Assembly: GCA_964629965.1 (NCBI GenBank)
Contig: CAZVRZ010000034.1
Location: 1-39,798, forward strand
Direction of reading: 5' to 3'
Length of the DNA: 39,798 bases
DNA from: CAZVRZ01 sp964629965
GTDB lineage: Bacteria; Chloroflexota; Anaerolineae; Anaerolineales; UBA4823
Position numbers and translations under genes: made by a program. Positions 1 to 7,196 of the stretch are shown one piece after another. Numbering within the stretch: the stretch's first letter is position 1; each line of letters begins with the position of its first letter. The notes below the pieces were generated by a model that was given only the letters and a program-made list of their open reading frames with translations, was not told where the DNA came from and ran no database searches.

Positions 1-206
1 GCCAGCCCGTTCGCCTGCGGGCGGGCGACGGGGGTGATCAGCACCACCCCTTCGACCGGGGCATTGCTCTGCACGTACGAGGCCAGGGCGATGACAGCCA
101 CGACCACCAGTGCAACCACACCCACAATGATGAGCGTGTTGCGGCGCTGCTTTAATCTTTTTTGGGCGCGGCGGGAACGAATATCCTTACGTTTCGTGAT
201 ACTCAT
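1..206 (-). CDS. N-terminus of a membrane-anchored DsbA/thioredoxin-like protein (partial)
   Basis: The reading frame starts with ATG at 206-204 on the minus strand and runs off the left edge of the window. It is preceded by a good Shine-Dalgarno (AAGGAG) about 7 nt upstream. The 68 visible residues comprise a very basic cytoplasmic segment (MSITKRKDIRSRR...), one hydrophobic membrane segment at about residues 25-43, and an outside stretch with VLITPVARPQANG. That anchor followed by a 'TPVARPQANG' linker resembles the start of Chloroflexota DSBA-like thioredoxin-domain proteins, which act outside the membrane in disulfide or redox chemistry. The catalytic CXXC would lie beyond the edge, so the family call is inference from the N-terminus only; the signal anchor itself is clear. 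Confidence 0.5.
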   Translation of the reverse strand, partial: MSITKRKDIRSRRAQKRLKQRRNTLIIVGVVALVVVAVIALASYVQSNAPVEGVVLITPVARPQANGL

Positions 207-239
207 GTGCTTACTCCTTCAGGATGATCATAAGACCGC

Positions 240-268
240 ATTTTGCCATGATCCGGGCGCTTTGACAA
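240..268 (-). promoter_or_regulatory. Candidate sigma-70 promoter for the DsbA-like gene
   Basis: On the minus strand TTGTCA (268-263) and CAAAAT (245-240) are separated by 17 bp and lie 34 nt upstream of the start codon at 206. Matches are moderate, so this is a plausible but unproven promoter. Confidence 0.35.
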
Positions 269-273
269 GGGCG

Positions 274-1116
274 CTAATTCGTGGCTGCCAGGCGAGCATC
301 TAGCCAGGTTAAGAGGTAGTGGAACACGTCGAGCTGCTCGGGCTCATTGTGAATCTCGTGGTAAAAATCCTGCCACAGGCGCAAAGTGACCTGCGTACCC
401 AGGTGGTCGGCAAATTCCTGGCTGGCGGCGGCAGAAGTCAGCCGGTCGGCGCTGCCATGCATCAGAAGAAGCGGCAGGGGAAAATCGGCGGCATGCTCCA
501 GCGCCCAGGCGCCGGAAGAGAACAGGTCCAGCGCAAGGCGCACAGATATGCGGTCGTGCACCAGGGGATCGCGGCTGTAAACCTGCACCACTTCGTCCAG
601 GCGCGATAGGCCGCTGCGATCCAGGCCGTTGGCCATTAACGTTGCCGGTGCAATGCGGGCCAAGACACTGGCGAAGGCCATCATGGCTGCCGGCGGCTCG
701 GAAGCCACGCGCAAGGCCGGGCCGGAGGCAATCACGCCTGCTAAAGCCGGCTGGCAGCGCAGCGCGTAATTGATGACCAGGTTACCACCCAGGGAATGTC
801 CATATAAAAAGGCCGGGCTGCCTGGAAGACGAGTAGAAACGGTATCTAAGAACCGGCGGATATCCTCCATCAGGATCTGGTACGAGGGGCTGTGGCCGCG
901 CGGGCCGAGCGATTTGCCGTGGCCGCGCAGATCATAGGCGGCCAATGCTATTCCCTGGCGGCATAAAAACTCCGCCAGGTGGCGATACCGCCCGCGGTGT
1001 TCACCCAGGCCGTGCACCAACGCCACCACGGCCCTGGGGTCAGCTTCTGGACGCCAGAGGCAAGAAAAAAGCTCCAATCCATCGGAGGTTAAAAAGGCAG
1101 ATTCTTCATAATTCAT
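274..1116 (-). CDS. Alpha/beta hydrolase, monoacylglycerol lipase/lysophospholipase type
   Basis: 280-residue serine hydrolase. The oxyanion region reads VHGLGEHRGRY (about residues 34-44), the nucleophile elbow is GHSLGG with Ser108, the acid is probably Asp224 in HGSADRLT, and the base is His253 in FYHEIHNEP. The last motif is characteristic of the monoglyceride lipase/PldB (COG2267) branch of hydrolase_4 proteins, so hydrolysis of acylglycerols or lysophospholipids is expected. No signal peptide is seen, so it is likely cytoplasmic. Its ATG overlaps the stop of the upstream V4R gene (ATGA), implying translational coupling. Exact substrate cannot be told from sequence. Confidence 0.88.
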   Translation of the reverse strand: MNYEESAFLTSDGLELFSCLWRPEADPRAVVALVHGLGEHRGRYRHLAEFLCRQGIALAAYDLRGHGKSLGPRGHSPSYQILMEDIRRFLDTVSTRLPGSPAFLYGHSLGGNLVINYALRCQPALAGVIASGPALRVASEPPAAMMAFASVLARIAPATLMANGLDRSGLSRLDEVVQVYSRDPLVHDRISVRLALDLFSSGAWALEHAADFPLPLLLMHGSADRLTSAAASQEFADHLGTQVTLRLWQDFYHEIHNEPEQLDVFHYLLTWLDARLAATN

Positions 1117-1733
1117 GTTAACGGGGCTCCAATCTCAAAACGACAATATTCATCGCCTTTGGCCAGGCAATGTGTTTCAATGATCTCGAATTCAATGCCG
1201 CTCGCCCAGCGCACCGCCTCGCCAACCGATCCCAGGTACAGGTAGCAGATGGGCTTGGGGCTTGTGCGGCTATTGCAGATCGCGCAGGTGCTTTCAACGA
1301 AAGCGATCTTGCCGCCAGAATCGTCCACCCAGGCATTGACCTGCGCGTTGCTCTTTTTGAGGGCATTGACCATGTTGTTCAAAACGAACAAGATACGCTG
1401 TCTTTGCGGCAGCAGCCTGAGCGCTGCCACAGCCATGCCCATCAAAGCCGGCTGCTCACGGATGGCGTATTGAAAAGAGGCTTTGCCAATGCGGCGCAGC
1501 ATGCCGCGCCCACCGCGGCCATAAAAACTTTCGATAGCCTCGTTCAGCCGCGCATACTCCAGCGCATCCACGCCGGGATTCAGATCGTCCGGGGGCAGGT
1601 TACCGACGAACCGCTGCAAGCCCGAAGTCCGCAAGACCGTGTTCAAGCCGTGTTCGCCCATCACCTCCTGCGAAGCCACCAGGAATTGCCGGACGAGTGC
1701 ATTGACGATAACTGCGTGCTCTACATGCGCCAT
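1113..1733 (-). CDS. V4R (4-vinyl reductase) domain protein
   Basis: 206 residues. The C-terminal half carries the V4R signature: conserved cysteines at C150/C153 and C163 (STCAICNS ... PICYLY), and the closing ETHCLAKGDEYCRFE block (H188, C189, C197). V4R domains are small-molecule or metal-binding modules found in bacteriochlorophyll enzymes, XylR-type regulators and stand-alone sensory proteins. A strong ribosome site (GGAGGTGATCT) precedes the ATG. The gene lies 12 nt after the GNAT gene and overlaps the following hydrolase by 4 nt, so the three are probably co-transcribed. The family call is firm; the ligand and role are unknown. Confidence 0.8.
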   Translation of the reverse strand: MAHVEHAVIVNALVRQFLVASQEVMGEHGLNTVLRTSGLQRFVGNLPPDDLNPGVDALEYARLNEAIESFYGRGGRGMLRRIGKASFQYAIREQPALMGMAVAALRLLPQRQRILFVLNNMVNALKKSNAQVNAWVDDSGGKIAFVESTCAICNSRTSPKPICYLYLGSVGEAVRWASGIEFEIIETHCLAKGDEYCRFEIGAPLT

Positions 1734-1745
1734 AGATCACCTCCA

Positions 1746-2633
1746 TTACGAAAGTTTAAGCTCATACACCGGGTAGGTATCTCCGCTGAACTGAAAACCC
1801 AATTTCCGATACAGGTGCAAAGAGGTCTGGTTGCTTTGCTGGGTGTTCACGGTGACCAGGCCAATCCCGCGCAGCCTGAACTGGCACTGCACATCCTGGA
1901 CCAGGGCGGCCCCAATGCCGCGACCCTGGTAATCGGGATGCACTGCCAGGCGGGCGATGTGGCCTCCAGAGGTAGAGAACGTGCTGATCTGGTAGCCAAC
2001 GATGCCCGTCCCGCTCACCGCGACCGTAGCGGAGGCCGCTTGCTTGAGCGCCAGGTCAAAAGACTCTTTCGAATACTGCCATTCCGGCTCAAAAGACAGC
2101 GAGTCCACCTGCCAGACCGCATCCAAGATACGGGCGTACTCCTCGCCGCTGTTTTCAATCGATTGGATGGCGATCCCAGGAACCTTGCCAACCGCAGGCG
2201 GTTGAGAACCGGCTTGCCAGGCCAGGATCACCACATCGTCGACATGATTAAAACCGGACTGCTTCAAGAGAAGCGTCAGCCAATTGGACATGGGTATAGC
2301 CAGGGCACGCCCCACCCCCAGCCGTCTCAAGCGGGCAGAGGCCTCGAGCCATAAAGCATGCCATAAGGCAGCATAAGGATGCTCGGTTGCCGAAACGAAC
2401 AAACGCAGCCAGGATACATCCAGGCGCTCGGCAGGGCAGGCCAAAGCAGCCACCACCTGGCCCGCTTCAACCGCCACCAGGAACGGCTCCGAGCCGATCC
2501 ATTCTAACGGCGAGCGCCAATCCAGGTGACGGTGAACATAAATTTCAAAATGAATAAGGTTTGCCAGGCGCTGCTGATCAAGGATTTCCGCAGGCCGGAT
2601 AACAGCCGGGGCATTGCTGGTCGCCGGGTTCAT
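1746..2633 (-). CDS. GNAT-family N-acetyltransferase
   Basis: 295 residues. The C-terminal third is a standard GNAT fold with acetyl-CoA motif A (HIARLAVHPDYQGRGIGAAL, containing the Q/R-x-x-G-x-G/A pyrophosphate loop) followed by a motif-B-like segment (TVNTQQSNQTSLHLYRKLGF). The first ~150 residues look like a second, degenerate GNAT module without a recognisable motif A, as in tandem GNAT proteins. Acceptor substrate is not predictable. The ribosome site is weak (GAGAGAT, 12 nt away). It lies 13 nt downstream of rsfS in the same orientation. Confidence 0.85.
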   Translation of the reverse strand: MNPATSNAPAVIRPAEILDQQRLANLIHFEIYVHRHLDWRSPLEWIGSEPFLVAVEAGQVVAALACPAERLDVSWLRLFVSATEHPYAALWHALWLEASARLRRLGVGRALAIPMSNWLTLLLKQSGFNHVDDVVILAWQAGSQPPAVGKVPGIAIQSIENSGEEYARILDAVWQVDSLSFEPEWQYSKESFDLALKQAASATVAVSGTGIVGYQISTFSTSGGHIARLAVHPDYQGRGIGAALVQDVQCQFRLRGIGLVTVNTQQSNQTSLHLYRKLGFQFSGDTYPVYELKLS

Positions 2634-2646
2634 CCAAAGCCATCTC

Positions 2647-2991
2647 TCACTTCAAGCGCAGCAATACCTTGCCTTGAGACCAAAGCTCTTCCAGGCGGTA
2701 GTAATCGCGACTATGGGGAGAAAAGAGATGAACGATCACATCTCCAAAGTCCACCAACAGCCAGCCGTCATGCGGCTCACCCTCGATGCGAGGCTTGTAG
2801 TCGACGGAGGGGCGCAGCTCATCATTCACAGCATCTGCCAGCGCCTTCAACATGCGATCGCTTGTGCCAGAGCAAATAACGAAAAAGGAAGTAAAAACGG
2901 CTTGCTCGTGGATATCGAGCAAGACAATATCTTCTCCCTTTTTTTCCTCTAATACAGTAACGATTTTACGAGCAAGTTCGATTGATTTCAG
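2647..2991 (-). CDS. rsfS: Ribosomal silencing factor RsfS (Iojap)
   Basis: RsfS binds ribosomal protein uL14 and blocks 50S-30S joining when nutrients are short. The core is unmistakable: FFVICSGTSDRMLKALADAV, DGWLLVDFGDVIVHLFSP and YYRLEELW. The first plausible ATG/GTG/TTG codon (TTG at 2922) would remove a helix that all family members have. Reading upstream in the same frame gives LKSIELARKIVTVLEEKKGE, exactly the expected RsfS N-terminus, back to a TGA at 2997-2995. The only usable codon there is CTG at 2991-2989, four bases after a GAGGTG ribosome site. I therefore place the start at that CTG (114 residues, normal family length). Confidence 0.85.
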   Translation of the reverse strand: MKSIELARKIVTVLEEKKGEDIVLLDIHEQAVFTSFFVICSGTSDRMLKALADAVNDELRPSVDYKPRIEGEPHDGWLLVDFGDVIVHLFSPHSRDYYRLEELWSQGKVLLRLK

Positions 2992-3010
2992 ATATCACCT
3001 CTTCACGATC

Positions 3011-3607
3011 TCAGGATAAATTCGCTCCAGGGGTCAAGGGAGCGCTAAAGATTTTTGTATACACTGCGCCGCCGGGTTTCAAGTCGCTGCGGAACAAGTG
3101 CACCTGGTTCACCTGGCAGACGCCCAGAAAACCTACTTTGGCAGATTGCAAAGCGGCGCTGATACGCTGCGCGTCGTCCGGGTTGGCGTTGCGCGCCACG
3201 CGCCCCAGGGTGAGATGCGGCGAAAAAGGCCGTTCTTCACCGGCGTAACCCAGGTGCTCCATGCGATGGGTAATACCGGCCTGCAAGGAATTCAACTCGG
3301 CAGGCGCTTCAACGCCCACCCACAGCACTCTGGGCCGCTGCGGGCTGGGAAAAGCTCCCACCCCACCCACGCTGAACTCAAAACAGTGGTGGCTGTCGGC
3401 CTCTGCGCCCAAATTGTCCTTGAGCATCCCCAGGTTAGCCAGGGATAAATCTCCCAGGAACATCATGGTCAGGTGGATATTAGGAACCGGCACCCAGCGG
3501 ACCTGGGCCTCCTGCAGGCTGCTGCGAAGACCGCTGGAAATGACCTCCAGGCGCTGCTGTACATCCGCCGGTAAGCTAATCGCTATAAATGCTCGGATAA
3601 CAGACAT
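3011..3607 (-). CDS. thpR: RNA 2',3'-cyclic phosphodiesterase (LigT/ThpR family)
   Basis: A 2H phosphoesterase of about 198 residues. Both catalytic HxTx tetrapeptides are present: HLTM in PNIHLTMMFLGDL, and HLTL in FSPHLTLGRVAR. The N-terminus RAFIAISLPADVQQRL is typical. The enzyme opens 2',3'-cyclic phosphates in RNA to 2'-phosphates and is cytoplasmic. I start at ATG 3607 (MSVIRAFIAIS); an in-frame GTG at 3634 would add nine residues not typical of the family. It sits 19 nt upstream of rsfS in the same orientation. Confidence 0.9.
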   Translation of the reverse strand: MSVIRAFIAISLPADVQQRLEVISSGLRSSLQEAQVRWVPVPNIHLTMMFLGDLSLANLGMLKDNLGAEADSHHCFEFSVGGVGAFPSPQRPRVLWVGVEAPAELNSLQAGITHRMEHLGYAGEERPFSPHLTLGRVARNANPDDAQRISAALQSAKVGFLGVCQVNQVHLFRSDLKPGGAVYTKIFSAPLTPGANLS

Positions 3608-3652
3608 TGCCGTTTGCTTTCTCTGCTGGATCACTGAATTGAAATCAACCAG

Positions 3653-4045
3653 TTAACTCGCTGGGGAAGCCTTTCCCAAAGCGCCCTCAACAGCCTTTTT
3701 CAGGTCTTGAAAGGCCACGGGTTTGGTTAAGTAAGTCGTGGCGCCGGCATTTAAACCCACCCTGATATCCGAAGGCAGCCCTTTGGCAGATACGATGATC
3801 ACCGGCAGACCGGCCAGTTCTTTCATTTTGCGAACATCGTGCAGCACGTCCAGCCCGGAGACATCTGGCATCATAATATCCAGGATGAGGGCATCGGGTT
3901 TTTCTCGCAAGATGAGTTCCATGGCCGTATCACCGCTGAAGGTTTTCACCACGCGATAACCGCTCAGGCGCATCATCTCGGCGAACATTTCAGCCGTATC
4001 GGGTTCATCTTCGATGATCAAAATCGTTTTGCGTTCATGTGTCAT
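3653..4045 (-). CDS. Single-domain response regulator (REC only)
   Basis: 130 residues consisting of one receiver domain and no output domain. Acidic pocket IIEDEPDT near residues 10-17, phosphoacceptor Asp56 in LILDIMMPDVSG, conserved Ser in IIVSAKG, and Lys in YLTKPV. Such stand-alone REC proteins act as phosphate shuttles or by protein-protein contact. No cognate kinase is adjacent on this strand, though the window has four hybrid kinases. There is no Shine-Dalgarno; instead a TATAAT box ends 6 nt before the ATG, pointing to a leaderless mRNA. Confidence 0.92.
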   Translation of the reverse strand: MTHERKTILIIEDEPDTAEMFAEMMRLSGYRVVKTFSGDTAMELILREKPDALILDIMMPDVSGLDVLHDVRKMKELAGLPVIIVSAKGLPSDIRVGLNAGATTYLTKPVAFQDLKKAVEGALGKASPAS

Positions 4046-4051
4046 GAGCTA

Positions 4052-4079
4052 ATTATACCGCACATAGGAAGAGATTCAA
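4052..4079 (-). promoter_or_regulatory. Leaderless-type promoter of the response regulator gene
   Basis: On the minus strand TTGAAT (4079-4074), 16 bp spacer, TATAAT (4057-4052), then 6 nt and the ATG at 4045. A start site 7 nt after the -10 box would coincide with the A of ATG, and no ribosome binding site is present, so the transcript is predicted to be leaderless. Confidence 0.6.
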
Positions 4080-4108
4080 CCGCCAAGGCGCGGGTGGTAC
4101 ATAGCACT

Positions 4109-4124
4109 GAGTTGGGTACAACTC
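4109..4124. repeat. RGTA-loop hairpin repeat (R1), GAGTTG/CAACTC stem
   Basis: GAGTTG-GGTA-CAACTC, a perfect 6-bp stem with GGTA loop in the 258-nt non-coding stretch between the response regulator and mocA. Same architecture as the copies found inside genes elsewhere in the window. Confidence 0.7.
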
Positions 4125-4165
4125 TACGAACGCAATGGTTTTGGAGGAAATTGATGAAAGAGATT

Positions 4166-4243
4166 TAACCGCCAAGACACAAAGTACGCTAAGGTTATTC
4201 TGATGTAAAAGAATCTTTGCGATCTTGGCGTCTTAGCGGTTAT
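4166..4243. repeat. Intergenic inverted repeat with AACCGCYAAGAC arms
   Basis: The left arm begins TAACCGCCAAGACAC at 4166, and the right arm (ending ...GTCTTAGCGGTTA about 4243) is its imperfect reverse complement over roughly 29 nt, so the segment can fold into a long hairpin. A partial third copy of the arm (CAACCGCCAAGGCG) lies at 4078-4091. This looks like a small non-autonomous repeat (REP/MITE-like). The 4046-4303 stretch holds nothing else except the R1 hairpin and the promoter above. Confidence 0.55.
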
Positions 4244-4303
4244 CTGGTTTTGCCGATGCGGTGGAGGCGGTTGCGCTGCGGCTTGATCAAGCTCAGCCGT
4301 CGA

Positions 4304-4921
4304 TCACGCAGGGCCTGGCGGCCGGCTTTGCTCGTAATCTTCCGGGGTGTCCAGATCCTGCAAGACGCTGGGCGTATCGACCAGGAGGTATTGGACGGCA
4401 TTAGCATGCGCATTGAGAAAATCGCGCCCGGTCTGAGGCGTACGCAGGGCCAGGATGTCTGGCCACAGAGAGCGATCCACCAGCCAGGGATGGCCACGAT
4501 GATTTTGGTAACTCGGCAGCACCAGCGGGGCGCGGCTGAGGCAGTGCGCCTGGAGCAAAGCGCGCACGACTGCGGCCTGGATGTGCGGCTGGTCGCCCAG
4601 CGCGATCAGCACGGCCTGGACATGGCCCGGCAGGCTGCGCAGCCCAAGCTGCAGCGAAGACAGCATCTCTCCGGCGGGGTCGGGGTTGTGCACAAAACGA
4701 AGGGGCAGCTCAGCCCATTCTGGGCAGGGCTGCAGCGGGTGTGCGCCGGTGACGACCAAAATTTCGGGCAGGCCGGCCTCGGATAGCACCGACACGATCT
4801 GCCCCAGCACCGTGGTCTGGCCCCAGGGCAGGTTGATCTTGGCCTGGCCCATGCGTCGCGATTGGCCGGCCGCCAGTACCACGGCAGCCAGGGAAATGTT
4901 GAGAGGGTTACTTGCCGCCAT
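4304..4921 (-). CDS. mocA: Molybdenum cofactor cytidylyltransferase-like protein (MocA/MobA-like NTP transferase)
   Basis: 205 residues. Nucleotide-binding signature VVLAAGQSRRMGQAKINLPW near the N-terminus, ALGDQPHI for metal and nucleotide binding, and a C-terminal DLDTPEDYE. These enzymes transfer CMP (or GMP) to molybdopterin so that molybdenum hydroxylases get the right dinucleotide cofactor. The ATG at 4921 shares one base with the stop of the upstream yqeC fusion (TGATG), so an open extension to 4999 is not used. Last gene of the molybdenum hydroxylase operon. It is the second MocA-type domain in the operon; whether the two differ in nucleotide choice cannot be read. Confidence 0.82.
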   Translation of the reverse strand: MAASNPLNISLAAVVLAAGQSRRMGQAKINLPWGQTTVLGQIVSVLSEAGLPEILVVTGAHPLQPCPEWAELPLRFVHNPDPAGEMLSSLQLGLRSLPGHVQAVLIALGDQPHIQAAVVRALLQAHCLSRAPLVLPSYQNHRGHPWLVDRSLWPDILALRTPQTGRDFLNAHANAVQYLLVDTPSVLQDLDTPEDYEQSRPPGPA

Positions 4922-6324
4922 CAGCGCCCGCCCCCTGCCCCAGAGGTCCAGTAATCGGCGGGCGTATCCACATCGAACAGCAAGGCCGGATCGTTCCACA
5001 GCACCCAGGCAGTGGAAAGCTCGGGCCGCTCGAACAGCACCCGGCCGCCAGTATCGCCCTGCAGCCGGCGCAGCAGTGGGAAGGTATCCCGGTCAAAGAG
5101 CACTGGGTTAGCCCGCCGCCCGCCGCACAGCGGGGCTACCAGTTTCGCACGGCTATACGCATGACGGGCACGCAGCAGGCACACCAGTTCCACGGGCACG
5201 TGCGGCTGGTCGGACAGTAAAAAGAACGCTCCTCCCACCCATTCCGGCAGGCCATCCAGTCCGGCGCGCACGGATGAGCTTTGCCCATCCTGCCAGGCCG
5301 GGTTTTCGACAATCTCTACCGGCAGACCGCTCAAGGCCGGGCGCACCTGGTCGGCCCAGGCGCCCAGCACCACCCGTACCGGGCGCAGACCGGCCGAAAG
5401 CGCCAGGCGCACCGCCCGGCGCACCAAGGGCTCTCCCTGCCAGTCGAGAAGCTGCTTGGGGCTGCCAAAGCGCTGCGCCTGCCCGGCCGCCAGGATGATC
5501 CCGGCGTGGTTCTCGTAGGCGGCCCACAGGCGGTTTGAAGCCAAAGCAGCCGCCAGCACAGTGGAATAAGCGTCCAGGCAGCCCAGGGCAAGCTCCGCGA
5601 CCTGCCGTTGGACGGATTCATCAGGCCAAGCATCCAACTGGTTTAACAAGAGGAACTTGCGCGCCGAAGGAGGAATGTTTTTCAGCCCACCCAGCGGGTG
5701 CAGCAAGACCCGCGCCAGAGCCGAGGGCGTAACGGGGTCGCCGAGCGCCAACCCGCTGAGATCAGCGAAGCGCTGGGGGCGATGCACGTTAGCCTCGTCC
5801 AGCGGCTGCCCCAGGCCAGACCAGCCCGCCGACACCAACACAGCCTCCACGAACGGGGAGATGGCAGGCTCGTGAGCGGCGGGCGCCTTGAGCGGCAGGC
5901 CACGGGCACCATCCGCCTCGATCAGAAGCGGCAAGCCGTGCGTCTGCGCCAGGCGCTGAAGCTCGAGCAATTGGTCTTCCGCCAACCCAACCACACGCCC
6001 ATCGCCGGTCGGCCCGCCATGGAACAGGATCACCTTCCGTAGAGACGCAAAATGCCCATCGTACCCGATGGGGCCCATCGGAACGATGGGAGGCGTCTCG
6101 ACCAAATAACAGATATCCGCCAGCAACAATTGCGACTGCGCCAGATGCGTGGTGGTGGTCACCAGCACCGGCCGGTCGAAACGGGCTTGCAAGCTGCGCG
6201 CCAGGTTGAACAGAGCGGTCGTTTTGCCGCCTGCGCCGACGATGGCCAGGCTGGACGGAACATCCAGGCGCAGCGCCTCCGCCAGGGACCAGGCAGCGGC
6301 GTTTTCTGCTGTGCTCACTTCCAT
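4921..6324 (-). CDS. yqeC: YqeC-MocA fusion: selenium-dependent hydroxylase accessory protein plus nucleotidyltransferase
   Basis: 467 residues. Residues ~1-265 are YqeC-like: P-loop-type IVGAGGKTTALF, VTTTTHLA and LIEADGARGLPLKAP. YqeC accompanies selenium-dependent molybdenum hydroxylases (EF2563 group). Residues ~272-467 are a complete MobA/MocA-like NTP transferase: IILAAGQAQRFGSPKQLLDW, FLLSDQPHVP and FDVDTPADY. Usually these are separate proteins, so this is a fusion. No in-frame TGA suggests selenocysteine here. The start overlaps the end of yqeB by 10 nt. A cluster of hairpin repeats (6039-6099) codes for a proline/glycine-rich loop around residues 76-95 and looks inserted. Confidence 0.85.
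   Translation of the reverse strand: MEVSTAENAAAWSLAEALRLDVPSSLAIVGAGGKTTALFNLARSLQARFDRPVLVTTTTHLAQSQLLLADICYLVETPPIVPMGPIGYDGHFASLRKVILFHGGPTGDGRVVGLAEDQLLELQRLAQTHGLPLLIEADGARGLPLKAPAAHEPAISPFVEAVLVSAGWSGLGQPLDEANVHRPQRFADLSGLALGDPVTPSALARVLLHPLGGLKNIPPSARKFLLLNQLDAWPDESVQRQVAELALGCLDAYSTVLAAALASNRLWAAYENHAGIILAAGQAQRFGSPKQLLDWQGEPLVRRAVRLALSAGLRPVRVVLGAWADQVRPALSGLPVEIVENPAWQDGQSSSVRAGLDGLPEWVGGAFFLLSDQPHVPVELVCLLRARHAYSRAKLVAPLCGGRRANPVLFDRDTFPLLRRLQGDTGGRVLFERPELSTAWVLWNDPALLFDVDTPADYWTSGAGGGR
6039..6099. repeat. Nested hairpin cluster inside yqeC (R2 arms around two small hairpins)
   Basis: Outer arms GAGACGC (6042-6048) and GCGTCTC (6093-6099) enclose CCCATCG-TACC-CGATGGG (6055-6072), an R1 hairpin with 7-bp stem, and CCCATCG-GAA-CGATGGG (6074-6090). 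All lie in frame in yqeC codons. Confidence 0.75.
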
Positions 6325-7196
6325 AACAGTGGGCGCAAATTGGGCCGCGACAGGATGGCTTCCAACACTCCCCCGCCGACCGCCAAGGCTTTATCGGATA
6401 CCAGCGCACACAGCGCCGGATCGTCGCGCGGGTCCATATCGCCGATCTTCAAACCAGGCGTGACCGGCAGGCCGGAGGGCAGCAGGCCGCGCAGCACCCC
6501 TTTGAACGGCGCCGCCACCACCTGCCCGGCGACATTGGCCACCGGCTGGCCCGCTTCCAGGTGGTCGCCGATCTGGGCCAGGGTCTCCAATTCGCCCGCC
6601 GCGGGCGCATATAAAACCCGTTGGCTCTGCGCGGGATCCTGGCAGGCGCTTCCGCCAAGTACGGCGGGGCCAGGTACGCCAGGGCCAGGTACGGCGGGAC
6701 GGGGTACGCCGGGGCCGGGTACGCCGGTATCCGCGAGCGCTGCGCCTTGCCAGATTACCCGCCCCAGGGTATGCCCCCGGCAGGTTTCGATGACGGCATG
6801 GCAGTTTTGCGGGGCGAGGAAACCCGGGCCGAGGCCAATATATAATTGGGCCGCGTGGCGCAGCGGCTCCGGGGGCTGCTTGGTCATGCGGGCATCCACG
6901 ATCACGGTGGGGTGCATGCCGGTGGCAGACTGCGCCTCAGGATCGATCAAGACCGGGATCTGCCCCTTGGCCAACACCTGTAAAACACGCAGGTTATCGG
7001 CCGGATCGTTCACCCGTTTCGCGGTCAATCCTTCTACGGTAGTCTCTCCGCTGTAAACAGCCTCCGAGAAGCTGACCAGGCGGCGCACCGCCAGCGGGCT
7101 GGCCAGCTCGGCAATCACCACGCGCAGCCCGGCGCGGTACAGCCGCAAGGCCACGCCAGAAGCAAGGTCGCCGCCGCCGCGGATCAGGACGATCAT
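6315..7196 (-). CDS. yqeB: YqeB, selenium-dependent molybdenum hydroxylase accessory protein
   Basis: 293 residues. N-terminal RGGGDLASGVALRLYRAGLR is the Rossmann-like start of the YqeB/EF2563 family; later blocks VIVDARMTK, IGLGPGFLA and VYAPAAGE-type biotinyl-like segment (YAPAAGELETLAQIGD) also fit. The family is found next to selenium-dependent xanthine dehydrogenase-type hydroxylases and is needed for their maturation. Its ATG overlaps the xdh stop (ATGA). Between residues ~155 and 185 is a low-complexity run (GVPGPGVPRPAVPGPGV...) encoded by tandem repeats at 6652-6736, which looks like an insertion in the linker before the C-terminal segment. Confidence 0.85.
   Translation of the reverse strand: MIVLIRGGGDLASGVALRLYRAGLRVVIAELASPLAVRRLVSFSEAVYSGETTVEGLTAKRVNDPADNLRVLQVLAKGQIPVLIDPEAQSATGMHPTVIVDARMTKQPPEPLRHAAQLYIGLGPGFLAPQNCHAVIETCRGHTLGRVIWQGAALADTGVPGPGVPRPAVPGPGVPGPAVLGGSACQDPAQSQRVLYAPAAGELETLAQIGDHLEAGQPVANVAGQVVAAPFKGVLRGLLPSGLPVTPGLKIGDMDPRDDPALCALVSDKALAVGGGVLEAILSRPNLRPLLWK
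6652..6736. repeat. Tandem GTAC-containing repeat array inside yqeB (R1)
   Basis: Six GTAC centres at roughly 12- to 18-nt spacing, beginning with CCGCCAAGTACGGCGG (5 paired bases, 6652-6667). Spacers are GGGCC-type. In frame; codes Val-Pro-Gly-rich sequence on the minus strand. Confidence 0.7.

Noticed and set aside
34..303. 89-residue plus-strand open frame at the left edge
   Set aside because: It is antisense to a well-formed N-terminal membrane anchor with a ribosome site; its own sequence has no recognisable feature.
1170..2354. 394-residue open frame on the plus strand
   Set aside because: It is antisense to the V4R and GNAT genes, which have clear family motifs; composition is arginine/glutamine-rich as expected of a shadow frame in GC-rich DNA.
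4922..4999. N-terminal extension of mocA to 4999
   Set aside because: It would overlap the end of yqeC-mocA and adds residues not found in the family; the ATG at 4921 forms a TGATG overlap.
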